A stretch of 64,000 nucleotides of DNA from Verrucomicrobiota bacterium (GCA_023432225.1 JAEYUW010000040.1:114714-178713), one strand, 5' to 3'; positions 1-9,137 are shown, counted from the first letter of the stretch. Program-made: numbers and translations. The notes: generated from the sequence alone by a model not told the origin.

Positions 1-16
1 GTAACCCGAAAAAGGC

Positions 17-925
17 TCAGTTCGCCTTGACCGCGACCAGTGCCGCGACCGCCGCTTGCTGACGGCGACGCCACCAGACAAGGCCCAGCGCGGCGAGACC
101 GACGAGCGCCGCATAGGTCGACGGCTCCGGCACGGCCGAGACGGAGATGTTGTCGAAGTAGAGTTCTCCCGCGGCGACCGGCCCGGCGCCTTGGTTGAGC
201 ACCGCGATCAACTGCAGACCGAGGCCATTCAGGTTCGGCGCTTCCAGGCCCGCCTGCGCGCCGTCGAGATCGAACGAGCCGACATTGAAAAACGTCGAGC
301 CATTGAGGCTGTAGCCGGCGGACATGACCTTCGTGTCGCCATTGTAGTCCAGACGGAGGAGGACATCGGTCGTGTCGAGCGTGCTCACGACCGTGCGCTG
401 GCGGTCGAAGTCGCCGGTGCCGGCGTTCCAGATGCCCCACTCGGCGGCGAGCTGCGCGCCGCCGTTGAACGTCGAGAGATACATGCCGTAGTAGGCGTTG
501 TTGCCGTTGGCCGAAGTGAGCGTGTAAGTCTCAAGGCCTTGGTAAGTGTAGCCGGTGCTCGGCGTGACGAGATTCGTCGCGGAGACCACGGCGCTCCAGC
601 TCGACGTGAACGGATTGCCCGTGGCGAGTCCGGCGCCGCCGATCTCGTTCGAACTCGTGCTCGGCGAGACCCAGCCCGCGCGACTGAAGTTGAACGCGGC
701 TTGCGCGCTCGAGCTGGTGTATTCGAGGCGGCCGTTGACGTTGGCCCACGCCGCGCCCGTGTCGGCGAGCAGAAAGCGCCATTGTCCCGCGGCCTGCGGG
801 TTGGAATCCTGGAGAACGAGATTGTTGTCGTTGAAATCGTCGGAGCCGACGAACGTCTGGGCGGACAGCGGCAGCGAGGCGAGACAGCAGCCCGCGAGGA
901 GAGTGAAGAGGTAACGTGTTTTCAT
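17..925 (-). CDS. PEP-CTERM sorted exported protein
   Basis: A protein of about 302 residues, predicted to be secreted and then held or processed at the envelope. The chosen ATG at 925 begins MKTRYLF, followed by a hydrophobic signal segment ending near LSAQ; the reading frame extends upstream but that part is arginine-rich and not signal-like. The C-terminus has the PEP-CTERM layout: VPEPS, a hydrophobic stretch, then a basic WWRRRQQ cluster and a short tail. The middle is rich in Gly, Ser, Thr and Asn, as in many PEP-CTERM beta-sandwich proteins, but no enzyme motif was seen. No exosortase gene is in the window, so the sorting enzyme must be encoded elsewhere. The precise function is unknown. 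Confidence 0.85.
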   Translation of the reverse strand: MKTRYLFTLLAGCCLASLPLSAQTFVGSDDFNDNNLVLQDSNPQAAGQWRFLLADTGAAWANVNGRLEYTSSSAQAAFNFSRAGWVSPSTSSNEIGGAGLATGNPFTSSWSAVVSATNLVTPSTGYTYQGLETYTLTSANGNNAYYGMYLSTFNGGAQLAAEWGIWNAGTGDFDRQRTVVSTLDTTDVLLRLDYNGDTKVMSAGYSLNGSTFFNVGSFDLDGAQAGLEAPNLNGLGLQLIAVLNQGAGPVAAGELYFDNISVSAVPEPSTYAALVGLAALGLVWWRRRQQAAVAALVAVKAN

Positions 926-1141
926 AGGTGTGTTCGTGCGCGCAGGAGAGAACGCGGCGCGGCGACTCGAACAAGCGCACGACCCTAAGGGATTCCCGCA
1001 ATTTTTCGCGGCGCGGTAAGGCCGCGCCGAATCGCGGTCTCGGAATGCACGCGCATTCACCCGCGACCGCGCACGCCGCGCGCTCGCGCTCGGCGATTCA
1101 ACCCACGCTCGTGCTCTGGACCGGCGCGCCCGGGCTCCGCC

Positions 1142-1816
1142 TCAGCGCGCCAGCCCCTGCTCGCGCACCCACAGCGCAGCGCGCGCGACCAGCGCGTTCG
1201 CGTGCGGCAGCCCGAGCTTGCCCTTGATGTTTTCCCGGTGCGTCTCGATCGTCTTCGCGCTCACGCCGAGTGCCGTGGCAATCTCCTGCGTGGAGCGTCC
1301 GTGCCCCAACTGCGTGAACACGTGCAGTTCGCGCTCGGAGAGCACCGCCAGCTCATGCGTGCCCGGCGTCGCGCGGGCCACGCGGGGCGTCGCTTCGCGC
1401 AGCGCGTCCAAAACCGCTGTGGGCCCGGCGTGCTTCGATACGAAGGCGCTCGCGCCGGCGTGCAACGCCTTCGGCTTGTAGACGGTTTCGTCGAGCATCG
1501 AGAGCACCACGATGCGCAGGCCCGGAGCCTCGCGCCGCAAGTCGCGGATCAGTTTTAAGCCGTCGTCGTCCTGCAGCATCAGGTCCACCACCGCGGCCTC
1601 CGGACGAGTTTGCGCAACCAGAGCGAGCGCCTCCGCGGGATTGCGCGCCTGCGCGCACACTTCCCACGCCGGGTCGTTGTTCAACACCGCCACGACACCC
1701 GCCCGGAAAAGGGGATGGTCGTCCACGATAAGCACAGAACGTTTCACGGGAGGAATGACGATGCAGAGCAGTCGTTTCTTAGCCGCTGACAAACGTGAAG
1801 ACGCCCGAATGCCCAC
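1142..1816 (-). CDS. LuxR/NarL-family response regulator
   Basis: A two-domain DNA-binding response regulator. The receiver domain has the acidic pair VDDHP (Asp32-Asp33 in this frame), the phosphoacceptor in AVVDLM (Asp78) and the conserved lysine in FVSKHAG. It is followed by a LuxR-type helix-turn-helix (LSERELHVF, then QEIATALGVSAKTIETH). No histidine kinase gene is adjacent, so it is an orphan. The start is uncertain: the frame opens with GTG at 1816, but the receiver begins only at residue 24, and a GTG at 1747 (VKRSVLIVDD) would give a normal-length protein. Neither has a clear ribosome-binding site. Confidence 0.88.
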   Translation of the reverse strand: MGIRASSRLSAAKKRLLCIVIPPVKRSVLIVDDHPLFRAGVVAVLNNDPAWEVCAQARNPAEALALVAQTRPEAAVVDLMLQDDDGLKLIRDLRREAPGLRIVVLSMLDETVYKPKALHAGASAFVSKHAGPTAVLDALREATPRVARATPGTHELAVLSERELHVFTQLGHGRSTQEIATALGVSAKTIETHRENIKGKLGLPHANALVARAALWVREQGLAR

Positions 1817-1958
1817 ATTAGTTGTTTATGCCGTGAGATCGTCCGACATCGGCCAGGGAAGGACCCCATTCCGCCCTTCCCCAACCGGCCTCATTAAGGG
1901 CAAGAACGGCCCATGCTTCTGAGTTGTCAGTGCCGGCGAGGTCCGAAACATCGGCGAG

Positions 1959-3305
1959 ATGCCTATCCGCCGCCTCGTCATCGCGCTCGCGCTCCTCGCC
2001 AGCGGGTGCGGTGCGCTCATGCGCGGCGCCGAGATTGAGGCCCTCCTGATCGTGACGGGCGATCAACACTCCGCTTACGAGCGAACGGCGCAGTTCATCG
2101 CGCTCGTGGACCGCCTGCGCCTGAAGAACCCGGATCTGCCCATCGCCGTGCTGCTCAATGGCGACACGCAGGAATACGGCAACGTCATCGCGCGCCGTTC
2201 ACACGGCGCGATCGACTTCGAGATGTTCCGCGCCCTCGCGAGTCGCGTGCCGACGTTCATCAACCTCGGGAATCACGACCCGGAATTCTACGACGTGGCC
2301 GAAACCGTGAAGCGCGTCCGCGCCACCGGCGTCGTGCCGATCGGCAATCTGCGCGATCGCGCCACCGGAAAATACTTCACCGATCCCGCGGTGGCGCTGC
2401 GACTCGGCCGCATCGACACGGTGCTCGTCGGTCTCACCACCGACCACCTTTCCACCTACCGCGTGCCGATCCGTCCGTCGCTCAAGGTCGCGGAGCCCGT
2501 CGCGTGGGGTCGCGAAAATCTGCCGCGTCTGGCCAAAGAAGGTCCGCTCATCGTGCTGAGCCACGCGGGGCTCGAAGCGGATCGCGAGCTCCTGAAGATT
2601 GTGCCCGAGGGCACGCTATTCGCCGGCGCGCACGATCACTTGCGCTTTGTGCACCCGCAGGGGCGCACCGTTTATTTCCACAGCGGCAGCTGGAACAGCC
2701 ACGTCTCCCTCGTCTGGTTGCGCCAAGGTCTCGGCGGCAACCTCCTGTGGCGCGTCGAACAGGTCGAACTCTCCGAAAACGGCGTCACCGACGCGCCGAT
2801 GGCCGAGTTCATCGCCAAGGTCCGGCGCGAATTCGGGCAACCGGAGGATCTCGCCATCGTGGGGCGCTTGCGCGCGCCGCTGGCTCCGGCCGCCGCCGCC
2901 CGTTTCGTGGTCAATGCGCTGCGCGAAGCGACGCACGTCGACGCGGCCTTCATCGGCAACACGACTTTCGGCGGCGGTTTGCCGGGTGGCGAAATCCCGC
3001 GGCTGGCCTTCGACGCCTGCGTGCGCTTCGACGGCGCGATCTTCACCGCCGAAGTGGATGGCGTGCGTCTGCGCGAGCTCGTCGCCCGCTCCAACCAGGG
3101 CCCAAGCACGCCGTTTGCGGAGCGGCTGGGCGATTTCCTCGTGGCCGCGGCACCCGAGAACATCGCGCCCGACCGCCGTTACCGCATCGCGACCACGGAT
3201 TGGGGCGCCCGCAACTCGGCACGCTATTTCGGCCTGGACCTCGGCTGGCAGGAGCTGCCCGGCGCAAAACTGAAGGCAATCGCGACTGCCGCCCTGCAAC
3301 GCTGA
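1959..3305 (+). CDS. Exported metallophosphatase / 5'-nucleotidase-like protein
   Basis: A 448-residue calcineurin-like phosphoesterase followed by a 5'-nucleotidase C-terminal domain. The N-terminus is a signal peptide with a possible lipobox (LLASGC). Metal-binding motifs appear in order: GDQHS, NGDTQEYG, NLGNHD, SHAGLEAD and AGAHDH. The C-terminal half has IGNTTFGGGLPGGEI and YRIATTDW, typical of the substrate-binding 5'-nucleotidase domain. The likely role is periplasmic or surface hydrolysis of nucleotides or related phosphoesters. The substrate cannot be read from sequence. It stands alone between two regulators on the opposite strand. Confidence 0.85.
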   Translation: MPIRRLVIALALLASGCGALMRGAEIEALLIVTGDQHSAYERTAQFIALVDRLRLKNPDLPIAVLLNGDTQEYGNVIARRSHGAIDFEMFRALASRVPTFINLGNHDPEFYDVAETVKRVRATGVVPIGNLRDRATGKYFTDPAVALRLGRIDTVLVGLTTDHLSTYRVPIRPSLKVAEPVAWGRENLPRLAKEGPLIVLSHAGLEADRELLKIVPEGTLFAGAHDHLRFVHPQGRTVYFHSGSWNSHVSLVWLRQGLGGNLLWRVEQVELSENGVTDAPMAEFIAKVRREFGQPEDLAIVGRLRAPLAPAAAARFVVNALREATHVDAAFIGNTTFGGGLPGGEIPRLAFDACVRFDGAIFTAEVDGVRLRELVARSNQGPSTPFAERLGDFLVAAAPENIAPDRRYRIATTDWGARNSARYFGLDLGWQELPGAKLKAIATAALQR

Positions 3306-3488
3306 CGCGGGCTGGCATCGCTCGGCCAGGTCGGGCGCGGACTCTGCTCCACCCCGCGGGTCTCCGGCGGCGAAGGGATTCGCCTCGCTACCCCGCGACG
3401 CCGGGCTCGCAAACGCGCGAGCCGAGGGCGAAATATCCAGGCGCGATCACACGTTGCCGCACCGCGCGGTTTTCACCGCTGGTCCGCC

Positions 3489-4133
3489 TCAGATCTCGTC
3501 CACGTAACCGTGCTTCATCGCGTAGCGCACGAGTTCCGCCGGCTCCCGCATGCCGAGCTTGTCCTTCAGCGACGTGAGGTGGTTCTGCACCGTCTTCACG
3601 TTCATGCCGAGGCGCTGGGCGATGACCTTCGTATTCTCGCCCCGCGCAAAGCCCCGCAGCACTTCCCGCTCGCGCGGTGTCAGCGGGCTCGTGGTCGCGC
3701 TCTCATTGACAACGTGCTCGGCCAACAGGCGAGCGGCCGCGGCGCAGTAATACGTTTCGCCCGCCAGCACGCGGCCAAGCCCCTCGCGAAACACCTCCAA
3801 GCCCGACCGCGTCATGACAAAGCCCTGCACGCCCAAGTTGGCCGCCTCGCGCACGATCGGGGCTTGCTCGCGGGCGGAGAGCATGAACCAGCGCACTTTT
3901 GGCAGACGCGGCGCCATCCGCCGCACGACGTCCGCGCCGCGCCCGTCCGGCAGCGTCGAGCCTACCAAGACGAGATCGGGGGGCGGATTGGTGCCAACCA
4001 GTGCGGCCTCTGCTTCGTCGACGGAGCTGGCTTGCACGGCGAGATTGAGGCCCAATTCCACCGTCAAAAGTTGCACGAAGAGTTGCCGCACCATTCCGTG
4101 CTCCGCGACTAAACCAATGTAGTAGGCTGACAT
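3489..4133 (-). CDS. LuxR-family regulator with degenerate receiver domain
   Basis: A 214-residue protein with the response-regulator layout but without the residues needed for phosphorylation. At the acidic-pair position it reads LVAEHG (Ala10-Glu11). At the phosphoacceptor position it reads LVLVGSTLPDG (Gly58 instead of Asp). At the conserved-lysine position it reads GFVMTRSG (Thr108). The conserved Ser86 (MLSA) is kept. The C-terminal LuxR helix-turn-helix is intact (LTPREREVL, then KVIAQRLGMNVKTVQNHL). The start at 4133 (MSAYYIGLV) is preferred because the frame upstream does not resemble a receiver. It probably acts independently of phosphorylation or is controlled by another ligand or partner. 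Confidence 0.85.
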   Translation of the reverse strand: MSAYYIGLVAEHGMVRQLFVQLLTVELGLNLAVQASSVDEAEAALVGTNPPPDLVLVGSTLPDGRGADVVRRMAPRLPKVRWFMLSAREQAPIVREAANLGVQGFVMTRSGLEVFREGLGRVLAGETYYCAAAARLLAEHVVNESATTSPLTPREREVLRGFARGENTKVIAQRLGMNVKTVQNHLTSLKDKLGMREPAELVRYAMKHGYVDEI

Positions 4134-4414
4134 GAAGTAATTCGCTGGGTTGAGCTTCCGCAGCCCCGCACGGCGCAGAAAAAGAGAGTGGGGATAACAA
4201 GAGAGACACCGGTTTTCCGAGTCCGAATCGGTCACTCGACATAGGAATATTCGATTTGTTAACGGGAAAAACTCCCGGAGCGCCCTTGAATATCCTGGCT
4301 GTGTCCCATCATCGCGCTCCCGCGCGCGATTACCTCACCACGCGAGCCGAGGCACCTCGCCGTGTGGGAAATAGGATTGGCGTTCGCGACGCCTTCGCTT
4401 GGCTGGCGCGCATC

Positions 4415-5791
4415 ATGGGTTTCTTCGATCGCTTCACCGGCAAGAAAGCACCAGCGCCCGCGCCGACCACCCCACTCCCGGCGGCAGCACCGAACGCGCC
4501 AACGCCCTCCCCGGCTCCCGCCGCTCCCGCCGCGGCGACGGCCGGTGGCGTCCTGCCCCAACTCGCCGCGGCGAAAGCCCGCCTGGCCGCCCGCGATCTC
4601 CCGGGGGCCATGGGAATCTACGAACAAGTGCTCGCGTCCGCCGGCGACCGTCCGGACGTGCTGCTCACCATCTCGGGTGACCTCGGCACCCATGGTCACA
4701 TCCGCGAACTGATCGAACTCGTCGCGCCACGCTACGACGCCGAGCGACATGGTCCCGGCCCGGGCATGAATCTCCTTCAAGCCTACCTCGCCGCCCGTTC
4801 TCCGGAGGCCGCACAGCACCTGCTCGATCTGCTGTTTTCACTCAACCGCCCCGAACTCGAGCACCGCCTCATCGGCTTCTCCCGCGCCCTCGCCGAGCTC
4901 TCCATCTCGGAGGCCGCGCCAGGCGGCGACCTCGAAGCGGGCACGAAGATCAGCCTCGTCAGCATCAGCAAGCCGATCTGGTTCTACGGCCTCGAAAACC
5001 ACGCCGCGGCACTCCTGCCCGCGCGCCAAGGGAAGCTGCGCCGCGTGGCGTTTGCCCAATGCGCCTTGCTCGGCGAAGCGAATCTCATGGAGCGCGCCGC
5101 GCAGCCCGAGGAAGTCGTCGGCCGCTTCACGCGCGGGCTTCCGCTGTGGTTTGCCGAGACGTTTTGCTTCAGCTCGGGCTACGACCCGATAGCTGGCATC
5201 GGTCTTTTCGCACCGAAGCACTACGCGCTTTTCCCGATGGAGTGGGCGGCCGAAAACATCCGGCAACTCGACGAATCCGCCCAAGGCGGCCTCGACTACG
5301 TCATCACGTTCGCGCTGCGCAGCCGCAACGCCGACTACGAGCTCACCGCCCGCATCTGGGAAGTGAAAAAATTCCGCGAGCTGAAAACGTTCACGACGCG
5401 CTGGGCGCCCGCCGACGCCGATACGGTGCTCACGCAATTTCACCAGCAGCTGAAAACCTACATGGAGTGGCAGCCCGCGACCGGCGGACTCGCCTATGCG
5501 CCCCCCGCGGCACCGCTCAGCTACATCCAGGCCCTCGGCGGCTCGCTCACGCTCTTCCTCGGCGAAAAGCAGATGCTCGCGCCCGAGCAGATCGTCGCGT
5601 CTGTCGACCTTTTCCTGAAAGCCGCGCAAGCCAACCCGGCCGACGCCCGCGCGCAACTGGCGCTCGTCACCGCGCTTCAACGCCTGCAAGCACGCGGTCT
5701 GCCCGCCGACGAAACCGCGCTCGCCCACGCGCGCGCCTGGCTGGCGAGTGAGGCCGCCGCGAACGCCGGTGTGAGCGACATCGCCCTCTGA
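4415..5791 (+). CDS. Hypothetical protein with TPR-like helical repeats
   Basis: A 458-residue predicted cytoplasmic protein not assigned to a named family. It begins MGFFDRFTGKK, then a linker of about 40 residues made almost only of Pro, Ala and Thr, then a helical region starting near PQLAAAKARLAARDLPGAMGIYEQVL that reads like TPR units. The second half contains an uncharacterised globular region (around FAETFCFSSGYDPIAGIGLF and WAPADADTVL). No signal peptide or membrane segment is seen. The ATG at 4415 is chosen because the open frame upstream of it shows no domain-like sequence. Confidence 0.72.
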   Translation: MGFFDRFTGKKAPAPAPTTPLPAAAPNAPTPSPAPAAPAAATAGGVLPQLAAAKARLAARDLPGAMGIYEQVLASAGDRPDVLLTISGDLGTHGHIRELIELVAPRYDAERHGPGPGMNLLQAYLAARSPEAAQHLLDLLFSLNRPELEHRLIGFSRALAELSISEAAPGGDLEAGTKISLVSISKPIWFYGLENHAAALLPARQGKLRRVAFAQCALLGEANLMERAAQPEEVVGRFTRGLPLWFAETFCFSSGYDPIAGIGLFAPKHYALFPMEWAAENIRQLDESAQGGLDYVITFALRSRNADYELTARIWEVKKFRELKTFTTRWAPADADTVLTQFHQQLKTYMEWQPATGGLAYAPPAAPLSYIQALGGSLTLFLGEKQMLAPEQIVASVDLFLKAAQANPADARAQLALVTALQRLQARGLPADETALAHARAWLASEAAANAGVSDIAL

Positions 5792-5849
5792 ACTCGCGCA
5801 TGCGCTGCGATCACCACTGGGTCCCGCAGGCCACATAGGTCCCACTCCC

Positions 5850-5880
5850 GTAGCGCGGCCGCCTCGTCTCCCGCCGCTAC
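5850..5880. repeat. GTAG...CTAC dispersed imperfect hairpin
   Basis: A short imperfect inverted repeat opening with GTAGCGCGG and closing with GCCGCTAC, between two convergent genes. The terminal CTA at 5877-5879, read on the minus strand, is the TAG stop codon of rlmN. It has the same GTAG/CTAC outline as longer repeats in the window. Confidence 0.5.
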
Positions 5881-7037
5881 TTCCTCGCCACCGCGAGTTG
5901 CCCGCACCCCGCCGCGATGTCGATGCCGCGTCGCTGTCGCACCGTGCTCGGCAGGCCATACTCGGCCAGGATTTCCTGAAAGCGTTTCGCCGCCTCCCGC
6001 CCGGTCGGCGCGCCGCCGTAGCCGGCAGTCGGGTTGAGTGGGATGAGGTTCACTTGGGCGAGCTGACCTTGCAGCAAGCACCCGACCGCATGCGCCGTCT
6101 CGGGCGTGTCATTTTTCCCTTCGATGAGGGTCCACTCGTAGAAAATCCGCCGCTGCTGCTTCGCGATGTATTCGCGACACGCGTCCATCAACTCGTCGAG
6201 CGGCCATTTCCGCGCCGCCGGCACGAGCGCCGCTCGTTCCTCCTGCGTCGCCCCGTGCAGTGACACCGCGAGGTGAAACGGGCGGCGCTCCTCGGCCAGC
6301 CGGCGGATGCCGGGCACGACGCCGACGGTGCTGAGCGTGATTTTTTTCGCGCCGAGCGCGAGGCCGTTGGGATCGCGCAGGATGTCGATCGCCTTCATCA
6401 CCGCGTCGTAATTGTGCAGCGGCTCGCCCATGCCCATGAGCACGATGTTGCGCAGTCGCTCATGCCGTTCGTGCGGTGAGTCGCTCGTCGGCTGCGCCAG
6501 CGCGCCATCCGGGCCGATGCCGCGCAGCACCGCGTCGACGTGCATCGCCTGCGCGACAATTTCGCCGGCGCTCAAGTGCCGCAGGAAGCCCATCTGCCCC
6601 GTCGCGCAAAACACGCAGCCCATCGCGCAACCCGCCTGACTGCTGATGCACGCCGTCACGCGACCGGTGTAACGCATCAGCACCGTTTCGATGCGGTGGC
6701 CGTCGCCGAGCTCGAGCAGGTATTTGCGCGTGAAGCCGTCTGCGCTGTGCGTCTCCGCCGCCGTCGCGTGGCGACCGAAGGCGAGTTCGCTTTCCGCCTT
6801 CGCGCGAAAACGCCCGGGCAGTTCCGCCATCGCGCGCCAGTCTTCGACACCTTGGAGATAGACATAACTCCACAAGCGCGCCGCATGCACCGTCGGAAAA
6901 CCCCAGCGCGACGCCAGCGCGAGTAACTCGTCGCGCGTGAAGTCGTAGAAGTTGGCGGTCGCCGTGGACACGCGGCTGTTTGTGGGCAGCCACGGCCGGT
7001 TTGCCAAGCCCCGCGACACGCCTAAGTTGCTCACCAT
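5877..7037 (-). CDS. rlmN: 23S rRNA/tRNA adenine-C2 methyltransferase RlmN
   Basis: A radical-SAM methyltransferase that methylates C2 of an adenosine in 23S rRNA and some tRNAs. The CxxxCxxC cluster motif is GCAMGCVFCATG, with cysteines 137, 141 and 144. The additional family cysteines are C130 (VTACISSQ) and the C-terminal methyl-carrying cysteine about residue 378 (AAGCGQL). The start is ambiguous. The ATG at 7037 gives 386 residues but shares the CATG with the divergent gene's ATG; GTG codons at 7019 or 6971 (VSTATANFYDF) would relieve this and give a more usual length. No Shine-Dalgarno is seen at any of them. The TAG stop comes from the repeat at 5850-5880. Confidence 0.93.
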   Translation of the reverse strand: MVSNLGVSRGLANRPWLPTNSRVSTATANFYDFTRDELLALASRWGFPTVHAARLWSYVYLQGVEDWRAMAELPGRFRAKAESELAFGRHATAAETHSADGFTRKYLLELGDGHRIETVLMRYTGRVTACISSQAGCAMGCVFCATGQMGFLRHLSAGEIVAQAMHVDAVLRGIGPDGALAQPTSDSPHERHERLRNIVLMGMGEPLHNYDAVMKAIDILRDPNGLALGAKKITLSTVGVVPGIRRLAEERRPFHLAVSLHGATQEERAALVPAARKWPLDELMDACREYIAKQQRRIFYEWTLIEGKNDTPETAHAVGCLLQGQLAQVNLIPLNPTAGYGGAPTGREAAKRFQEILAEYGLPSTVRQRRGIDIAAGCGQLAVARK

Positions 7038-7977
7038 GGCCCAACGTATCGTTCTCGCCGGCGGCACCGGACTCATCGGCGCAGCCCTCGCGCGCCGGCT
7101 GCGTGAGCGTGGCACCGAGGTGGTCGTGCTGACGCGCTCGACACCTCGCCGCCGCGGCGACGGCGTGCGCGAAGTGCAGTGGGACGCCGCCGCTGAGCCG
7201 AATGCGGCGGCCGGCCAGCCTGCGCCCGCGTGGTGGCGCGAGCTCGATGGCGCGCAGGCGGTGATCAACCTGGCTGGCTCGACGATCGACTGCGTGCACA
7301 CGCCCGAAAACAAGCGCCGCATCCTCACCTCGCGACTCGAGTCCGTGCGCGCGCTCGGCGCCGCCGTGCGCGCGTGCGCCACGCCGCCGGCGGTGTGGGT
7401 GCAGACGAGCGCCGTGGGCATCTACGGCAACACGGAGCAGCGCTGCGCGGAGGACGCGCCGGTTGGTTCCAGTTTCAAGGCCGACGTGTGCGTGCAATGG
7501 GAAGCGGCGTTCGCCGCCGCATGCCCGGCCGCGGTGCGCAGCGTGGTGTTGCGCGTCGGCGTTGTGCTCGCCCGCAAGGGCGGCGCCTACCCGCCGCTGG
7601 CTCGCGTTACGAAGGCGTTTCTCGGCGGCGCCGCGGGCAGCGGCCATCAAGGCATCAGCTGGATTCTCTTGGACGACCTTGAGGAAATTTTTCTGCGGGC
7701 CGTGAACGACTCAACGATGCGCGGCGCCTACAACGCCTGCGCACCGGAACCGGCGAGCAACGCCGAGTTCATGCACACCCTGCGCGAAGTGCTGCGGCGC
7801 CCGTGGGCCCCACCCGCGCCCGCATTCGCCATCAAGCTCATCGCGCCGCTCGTGATGAAGACCGACGCGAATCTGGTGCTCGAAGGACAATACGCCGTGC
7901 CCGCGCGCCTCGTCGCGGAAAACTTCCGCTTCAAGGCGCCGCGGCTGGTATCGGCACTGACCGCGCTGGCGGATTGA
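7036..7977 (+). CDS. TIGR01777-family NAD-dependent epimerase-like protein
   Basis: A 313-residue Rossmann-fold protein of the YfcH/TIGR01777 family. The dinucleotide-binding motif is VLAGGTGLIG at the N-terminus. The family pattern continues with VINLAGSTID, the block TSRLESVRALGAA, QTSAVGIYGN, and the C-terminal DUF1731-like segment. The substrate of this widespread family is unknown. The frame can be extended upstream to 6952, but homology-like sequence begins at MAQRIVLAGG, so 7036 is chosen. Its ATG overlaps the possible divergent start of rlmN. Confidence 0.88.
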   Translation: MAQRIVLAGGTGLIGAALARRLRERGTEVVVLTRSTPRRRGDGVREVQWDAAAEPNAAAGQPAPAWWRELDGAQAVINLAGSTIDCVHTPENKRRILTSRLESVRALGAAVRACATPPAVWVQTSAVGIYGNTEQRCAEDAPVGSSFKADVCVQWEAAFAAACPAAVRSVVLRVGVVLARKGGAYPPLARVTKAFLGGAAGSGHQGISWILLDDLEEIFLRAVNDSTMRGAYNACAPEPASNAEFMHTLREVLRRPWAPPAPAFAIKLIAPLVMKTDANLVLEGQYAVPARLVAENFRFKAPRLVSALTALAD

Positions 7978-7982
7978 GGGCA

Positions 7983-8073
7983 GTAGGACCGGTTTCAGCC
8001 GGTCCAAATGCGGCAACGCTCGGGAACCTCGTGCGCAGCGAATCGCAACCGGGCCGGCTAGAACCGGCCCTAC
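7983..8073. repeat. Paired-hairpin repeat, family A (GTAGGRCCGG)
   Basis: Two hairpins about 45 bp apart in inverted orientation. The first reads GTAGGACCGG, loop, CCGGTCC; the second reads GGGCCGG, loop, CCGGCCCTAC. The same two-hairpin unit recurs at 11811, 25081, 27331, 29994 and 57007. There is no T-tract, so it is not a standard terminator. Confidence 0.85.
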
Positions 8074-8097
8074 CGCACGCGACGTGGCGTGGCAGAT

Positions 8098-8370
8098 CTA
8101 CACCGAGTATTTGCTGCGCACCGGATCGCAGTCGCGCATGCCTTCGTAGGCATGCACCGAGCCGGCGCTGTCAGCCCAGAGTGGCAGTTGGGCGTCGCGG
8201 GTTTTCTGCGTCTGGCAGATGTCGTTTTGCACTTCCGGATCGCGCGCCTGCAACATCAGGCGGTTGAGCGCCGCGTAGGCGACAGCTTCGGGTTCGACGT
8301 GCAGCAGCTTCGCGAGTCGCAGCACCGGATGCATCTCGGCATCTTCGAGATGAATTTTGATGGCGGACAT
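8098..8370 (-). CDS. Small conserved-looking hypothetical protein (90 aa)
   Basis: A 90-residue soluble protein starting MSAIKIHLED. It is supported mainly by one of the best ribosome-binding sites in the window, AAGGAGGA ending 4 nt before the ATG. The N-terminal half (HPVLRLAKLLHVEPEAVAYAALNRLML) looks like a short beta strand and two helices, which loosely resembles a ribbon-helix-helix or antitoxin-type fold. That is only an impression. The C-terminal half is polar, with two cysteines (residues 51 and about 81). No partner gene for a toxin-antitoxin pair is adjacent. Confidence 0.72.
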   Translation of the reverse strand: MSAIKIHLEDAEMHPVLRLAKLLHVEPEAVAYAALNRLMLQARDPEVQNDICQTQKTRDAQLPLWADSAGSVHAYEGMRDCDPVRSKYSV

Positions 8371-8374
8371 GGTG

Positions 8375-8382
8375 TCCTCCTT
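8375..8382 (-). promoter_or_regulatory. Strong Shine-Dalgarno site
   Basis: On the minus strand this reads AAGGAGGA, upstream of the ATG at 8370 of the small hypothetical gene. It fixes that start and contrasts with most genes here, which lack any recognisable site. Confidence 0.8.
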
Positions 8383-8496
8383 TTTTAGGGGTTGGAGCGG
8401 CAGTTTACCCCCGCGCACATCGCGCGGCTGCGCACGGATTGCGGAATCTCGCCGCTGGCGCGTTGCCTTTTCCTGACCGCGCCGCAGCGTGGCGGC

Positions 8497-9081
8497 ATGC
8501 TGGAATGGGCTCACAAGTTTCTGCAGGCATTCATCCCGCTCTTCGTGGCGATCGACCCGATCGGGCTCGCGGCGATCTTCCTCGGGCTCGGGCAAAACCT
8601 GCCGCGTGAGCGGCGCCAGAAAGTCGCCGATCAAGCGATCTGGACCGGCGGATTGGTTGCGTTGGGTTTCCTGTTCCTCGGCACGTCGATCTTCGCGGCG
8701 CTCGGCATCTCCGTGGGCGATTTCCAGATCGCGGGCGGTTTGATCCTCTTTGTCATCGCGGCGAAGGACCTGCTCTCGTCCGCCGCCGAAGGTGAAAAAT
8801 TGCCGGAAGACTTCGGCGTCGTGCCGCTCGGCATGCCGCTCATCGCCGGACCGGCGTCGATCACGACGCTGCTCGTGCTCGCGCAACGCGACGACGTGGG
8901 CCTCACCGCCACGCTCGCCGCACTCGCAGTGAATCTGGTGCTCGTCGTTTTCGCGCTGCACTACAGCGAGTGGCTCGGCCGCAAGATCGGACCGACCGGC
9001 ATGCGCGCGATCTCGAAAATCATCTCCATGCTCCTCGCTGCCATCGCGGTCTCGATGATCCGGCAGGGCTGGCGCTCGTGA
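8497..9081 (+). CDS. MarC-family integral membrane protein
   Basis: A 194-residue inner-membrane protein with about six hydrophobic segments. Family features are FVAIDPIGLAAIFLGL in the first helix, the GG(L)ILFVIAAKDLL segment, and VPLGMPLIAGPASITTLLVL in the middle. The UPF0056/MarC family has no established transport substrate despite its name. The ATG at 8497 (MLEWAHKFL) is chosen; the longer frame from 8392 adds a non-hydrophobic extension without family features. Confidence 0.88.
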   Translation: MLEWAHKFLQAFIPLFVAIDPIGLAAIFLGLGQNLPRERRQKVADQAIWTGGLVALGFLFLGTSIFAALGISVGDFQIAGGLILFVIAAKDLLSSAAEGEKLPEDFGVVPLGMPLIAGPASITTLLVLAQRDDVGLTATLAALAVNLVLVVFALHYSEWLGRKIGPTGMRAISKIISMLLAAIAVSMIRQGWRS

Positions 9082-9137
9082 ACCGTCGACGCGGAGACGT
9101 CTGCCGCGGCCTCGCCTGTTTCCGTCCAATCAGGAAT

